Assembly (NCBI RefSeq): GCF_041260155.1
Contig: NC_091944.1
Span: forward strand, 12,651,272-12,715,271
Source of the DNA: Ptychodera flava
Lineage: Eukaryota > Hemichordata > Enteropneusta > Ptychoderidae
Reading direction: 5' to 3'
DNA: 64,000 bases
The translations under genes and the position numbers were made by a program. A model generated the notes under the pieces. The model had not been told where the DNA came from and made no database searches. It worked only from the letters and a program-made list of their open reading frames with translations. This document shows positions 59,873-64,000 of the stretch, piece by piece (positions within the stretch are counted from its first letter, which is position 1; each line of letters begins with the position of its first letter).

Positions 59873-62833
59873 TCACGTTTGATTTTCAGTGCCGTTGTAA
59901 AGTTTTCCATCTTTCAATTTCATTCTCTCTGATCTCGGCAAGAAATATCTTTTCCTGATTGCGTTGTGTCCTTTGTAGATGTCATTCTTGATCTCTGCAC
60001 ACATTGAGTCTGAATCTTCAATTTCCTGTGAAATAACAAGAAGACAGTTTATAATCATGTTAGGAGGAATCCAGCTCAAGGCCAATTTTCAACAAACTGA
60101 AGTCCTTATAAACTTTCCATTTTTTCTGTAGTTTAGCCACATTCAAACCTTGCTCGGTCAAAACATACCTCATAACACAAAAAGTTTTCAGAATTCTTGC
60201 TAGTATAAAAGCTTTATTTTTTCCACTACTCAAAGACTAGAGATATTACAAAGATGGCTCTAAGAAAGCAGTGAAAACCTCATTAGACAATATGATAAAA
60301 CAAGTAAACAGGATCTAGGAAGTGTATGTACAGTATGTCACATACCTCAATTTCTCTGGTCTTTTCCATTGTGACGAGTCGTCTGCTGATGCTGATGTTG
60401 AGAACTTGTTCACTATTTGATATCAGAGTGAGACATGGATGGTCTGGTATCTGATCTGGTGAGTACCTGAAATTATAATTAACAAGTCATTGTCAATGAC
60501 ATAGTCTGCACTTGGTTAATGAATTTGGAAACCATTGATGGAAATGACAGCCATATTGGATTGTACCACAAAGCAAATAGATGTGAATATGTTTGACATA
60601 GGGAGTAATCCTTGTTCAAAGTTTGAAAGAAATTTGCTCAAGGTATCTCTGAGAAATTTGTGTGAACAGACGCAAGGACACACAGACACGACTAAATCTA
60701 CAAGTCCACCCAGACTTTGTCGATGGGGACTAAAAAGAGAGTCAACAAAGCTCTAAGAATGTGTGCATGCTTGTGTATGTGCGAGTGTGTATAAGATAAT
60801 AGTTTGTCAAGTCTACATGTACACAAATTAAACGAATTACGTTTGGAATGTAAAAGAAGTTTTATTTTCATTCCAAAATATGATAAAAATTGTTTCTCTT
60901 TTTCTCAGTACAGATGAATTCAACCTAACAGTTTGTTCCACATAATGATCAATTTTGAACTGAGGTGACAGTAAGTGACAACACGTGGCTTGGACAGTCA
61001 TGTCTAAAGGTTTTGTAAAATTTCAAAGCTATAGAAAATGTTTTCAAAGCCAACTGAGCTTTCTACAGAAAAGGTACGAGTAGTTTGTTGGAAAGAGTAA
61101 CAAAAATATGGTATATTACAAAATTGAGATAGTCCCCCTTCAAATATAACCCGTCCAACCTCTGTTATATTCGTATGGTTCAGACCGTGTCATCAAAAAT
61201 ACTAGCATTAAAACACATGGAAATGATGGGAAAGTCAAGAGACACTTGACTGGTGAAGTAAAATTGTTTTGAAGAGGGATAGAGAAAACCTACTCTGGCC
61301 TTGACACTGGCAGCCAGTAGACAAGTCGTCCGCCGAGTCTGAGGTAGAAAGCTGCAAAGTTCAGAAGATCTGTGAAGATGTCCGCCAAGTGATACCCTAT
61401 ACTGCATGGAACGTGAGCAGCAATCCTGGAAAAAAACAGAGTTGACATTATCAGTTTCTTATCATATTTTTCTTGATCTTCAGTCTGTTCACCCCAAGGG
61501 CAAGTAAAAATGTCCACACACACCATTGATAGCAAAAGGTTTGAGCCAAACCATTGTGATGAAAGGGTGAATGTCTCCCATGATCATCATCAACTCATCT
61601 CTGTACATAACTATCTTCAAACTCTCTGAATACTTTTAGCTCTTTCATACCACACCTCTTTTTGCCCAACCCCACCCCCACCTTTGCGTCTTTTAAAATA
61701 CAAGTTTACAGTAGAAACATCCTTTGTTGAAGGCTGTTTTAACTGCATTATGTCGGACTTTGCATTTGACTGTCCACACATCTTCAGTAAACCAAAATTT
61801 CCATGCAAAGGTGACAAAAGGGTCATTTATATTCCTCAGTTGATCAAAACTCATGCTTGTTCATACTCAGGATAGAGAAGCAGAATATGGAGATGTTAAA
61901 GTTTAATATTATTTTACATTCTGATCTGTGACAGACAGTAGGTAATGTTGTGTGGATAAGAAAGCAAGCTAACTATAGATCTATTTTGGTGGTGTAACTT
62001 ACTGTTCCTCTTCTATCGTATAGTCTTTGCTACTCCCAATCTTTCTGGTTGCTTCTCTGATGCCGTATGGTGCTTGCGTGGGAAATCAATGCAGAGAAAG
62101 TTAGTATTTGGCTTAGGATTTGCAGAGAACAAGTGGACCATTGAATTGTGCACACTCTGTTTTAAATGAACTAGCGCCCTCTAGTGGCCATATGTTGTGA
62201 TTTACATGCTGAGTTTTAATCACAGCCCAATTGAAACCTACCAATTTCTGTCCCAATTATTACATCTTAGAGCTATCAGGATTTGATGAGTGAAATTTTC
62301 TTTCTTATGACTTACGATCGGTAATGATAGCATCAAATATCGACTGCTGCCTCCAAATATTTCTGGATGCATCGGCTACCATGACATCGATGTAGAACTT
62401 CTCAAGATTATACAGCTTCATGTTGGTTCGTATACTTTCATTAGGTCCCCTATACTTGTTAGCGTCCCTCCGACTTGACTTTCCCCGGCCGTGGATGATG
62501 TTGTAGTCTATGTCGGTGCCTGTGACATACGCCCCAAAGTGTGCGCATGCTACCAAAAGACTGCCTTTTAAAGAAACAAGCAGGTATAACAAAACGTCAT
62601 TGGTAAAGAGAAGGATGTTGAAATTGTTGAAACATTAACTTTCTGTGACAGAAAACAGAAATGAATACTGAAGTACCTGTGCCGACAAATGGATCCATCA
62701 CCAGCATGTTTGGACGAGCCATTGCTTGGTTTGCCATTATAAGAGACAGATCAGCTGCCATGCTGGTGTTACCGATAAAATGCCTCTTTTTCACAGAATA
62801 TCTATTGATGAGTTCTCTCTGCCCATCTGAAAT
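59873..62833 (-). CDS. TRMT11: tRNA (guanine-10-N2) methyltransferase catalytic subunit, 3' portion
   Basis: Six exons, 62677-62833, 62316-62564, 62003-62072, 61294-61425, 60346-60466 and 59873-60025, join in frame to the C-terminal 293 residues; the N-terminal THUMP-containing part lies outside the window. Seen: SDGQRELINRYSVKKRHFIG and NTSM; motif I DPFVGTGSLLVACAHFGAYV with acidic TDID for S-adenosylmethionine; the catalytic DPPYG split across the 62316/62072 junction (GATC then CACCATACGG); GGRLVYWLPV; HPCLTLISNSEQ; KGHNAIRKRYF near the end. The first acceptor (gttcag before ATTTCAGATGG) was preferred over one 7 bp further in, because it keeps the conserved I-[AS]-DGQREL. With TRMT112 the enzyme forms m2G10 in cytosolic tRNAs. 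It is convergent with EMC2. Confidence 0.94.
61486..61573 (-). mobile_element. TTAA repeat family B, decayed copy in TRMT11 intron
   Basis: Runs tgttcaccccaaggg ... gtttgagccaaaccattgtg, ending atgaaagggtga. Both TTAA ends are mutated. Confidence 0.6.
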
Positions 62834-62975
62834 CTGAACAACAAATTGTAAGATTACAAGAAATCGTTCCCAACATGACATCTTTTCTTCTATGATGTCA
62901 GTCGCTGATGATGGGTGTTGACAAAACTCACAATCTATAAGGTCTTGCATCTAAGCACAGCACTCTCAAACCCTG

Positions 62976-63071
62976 ATTCAACCCTTTCACAATAATGGTT
63001 TGGCCCACCTGAGCCATTGTTATAAACGATAAACGTGGACCTGTTTACAATGAATGGGGTGAATAGGTTAA
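62976..63071 (+). mobile_element. TTAA repeat family B copy (MITE) beyond the first visible TRMT11 exon
   Basis: The left end is aaccctttcacaataatggt; the right end is gaatggggtgaataggTTAA (63068-63071). Same orientation as 26906-26998. Confidence 0.7.
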
Positions 63072-63213
63072 AGGTGAAAAAATTTATGACCATTCATAAT
63101 TCTTATCAAAACATGGCAACACTGATTTATACTGTCATACGCACAAAGAAGTGACCTTGATATTTTGGACTGAATTACACATTGAAGGAAAGCACACAAC
63201 AAGCTCTGACGTA

Positions 63214-64000
63214 CTTAAAGGGAAACCTAAGTCCAGCGACATTGACCGTTCATCCCTTCCAAAATCACCCTTGAATAAAATGCAGCTCAAATTTGCAACA
63301 TAATTGCACGCGCCTACGACTACGGAGCGACGAAAAGAGACATTGAAGTAGACGACATTTATGGAAATGAGCTCGGAATCCCATGGGCGCGAAAGGGCTC
63401 ATGGGAGGAGCGTGCGTGACGTCATCGGCGATACACGAACGTGTGTGACAGCCTACCAAAGCATTGGAGTCTATGACTGCAGGAGTGCAGTTCTGCACGT
63501 TACGACTCTTTAATGCTCAGTAGCATAAAAAATAGTTAACTGTTGTTCAGTTGAGTGCAAAATCACTCAGGGAAGAACAAACGGAGTCAGCTTTTACCGT
63601 CTTCCCACAGAACAGCTTTTTCGAAGACAGTGGCTAAAGAAAGTCGGGCGAGTTTAAAAATCTGTAAAAGATACAACGTTATGTTCTAATTCTTTCAGGA
63701 TGATTGTTTTATAAGGGATTTCGGGATTCTGGTACCGATACAAGACGATACTACACAATGCGGTTCGTATCTTGACATGCTGAGTCAGCCTACTATCGCC
63801 GGTTTTAACCAGATAAATATTTATATTGGCGATTTCGGGACTCTAAAATCCGAAGACGAAACTACACAAAGCGTCTCTAATCTTGACATCCCGGGTCTGC
63901 CACATCTCCGATATATAACCAATAAATATAGGCAATTTCGGGACTATACCTTGTAATATTGATATTACAAGACATTGGAATGACTTTTTGCTTACTGTGT
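63214..64000 (+). mobile_element. 5' end of a THAP-bearing TTAA DNA transposon (Kolobok-like), runs off the window
   Basis: TTAA at 63214-63217 is followed by AGGGAAACCTAAGTCCAGCG, which looks like a transposon terminus. At about 63537-63654 a frame reads NCCSVECKITQGRTNGVSFY, RLPTEQLFRRQWLKKVGRV and stop, the start of a THAP zinc-binding domain (C-x3-C, then GVSF-R-P and the W of the KW motif). The later Cys-x2-His and AVPTIF parts are missing and no ATG precedes the domain in frame, so it is broken or spliced. THAP domains and TTAA duplication together are features of Kolobok transposons. The right end lies outside the window. Confidence 0.55.
63718..63955. repeat. ~115-bp tandem repeat, about two units
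   Basis: Two units start gatttcgggattct and gatttcgggactct, and each contains a-actacacaa-gcg, atcttgacat and taaccagataaatat or taaccaataaatat; a third begins aatttcgggacta. Units are about 80% alike by eye. They lie within the putative Kolobok-like element. Confidence 0.7.

Noticed and set aside
1-64000. LTR retroelements, endogenous viruses or Polintons
   Set aside because: No long direct terminal repeats, protease, integrase, capsid or envelope-like frames were seen; the only reverse transcriptase is of the non-LTR type.

Overview
This window is nuclear DNA from an animal. Genes are split by GT-AG introns, most intergenic DNA is AT-rich and full of short DNA-transposon remnants and microsatellites, and nothing suggests bacterial organisation. 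The gene set (carotenoid oxygenase, paired globins, an FGFRL1-type receptor, the ciliary dynein light chain DNALI1, EMC2, TRMT11) fits a marine invertebrate, most likely an invertebrate deuterostome such as a hemichordate. That placement is inference from gene content and style, not a demonstrated match.

Layout. The 3' end of a carotenoid cleavage oxygenase gene (+) lies at 80-1661. A three-exon globin (globin A, -) spans 2466-4782. From about 4.8 to 28.2 kb there is no gene I can name, only MITEs, a ~700-bp minisatellite, a 1.54-kb TIR element, a near-perfect foldback with a 9-bp target duplication, a LINE 3' fragment and three exon-like fragments of unknown origin. Globin B (+, 28242-30701) is the paralogue of globin A in the opposite orientation. 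A compact two-Ig FGFRL1-like receptor (-) spans 35319-38339. A 5'-truncated LINE with two frameshifts lies at about 40618-42310. DNALI1 (-, 43485-47144) and EMC2 (+, 47515-55809) are complete and arranged head to head 370 bp apart. The last six exons of TRMT11 (-, 59873-62833) face EMC2 tail to tail. From 63214 to the window end there is what looks like the start of a THAP-bearing, TTAA-inserting DNA transposon.

The host genes have unrelated roles: oxygen or ligand binding, apocarotenoid metabolism, FGF signalling, ciliary motility, ER membrane-protein insertion and tRNA methylation. Only two relations are meaningful: the inverted globin pair, and the DNALI1/EMC2 shared promoter interval. The dominant feature of the non-genic DNA is at least five small repeat families that all sit between TTAA tetranucleotides, as expected of piggyBac- or Kolobok-type transposition. 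I found no LTR retrovirus-like or Polinton-like element, no CRISPR array and no confident tRNA or rRNA gene. I did not find a clearly new biological system; the best leads are the tail-anchor-like end of the carotenoid oxygenase, the possible N-myristoylation of globin A, and the TTAA repeat families with a candidate source element.
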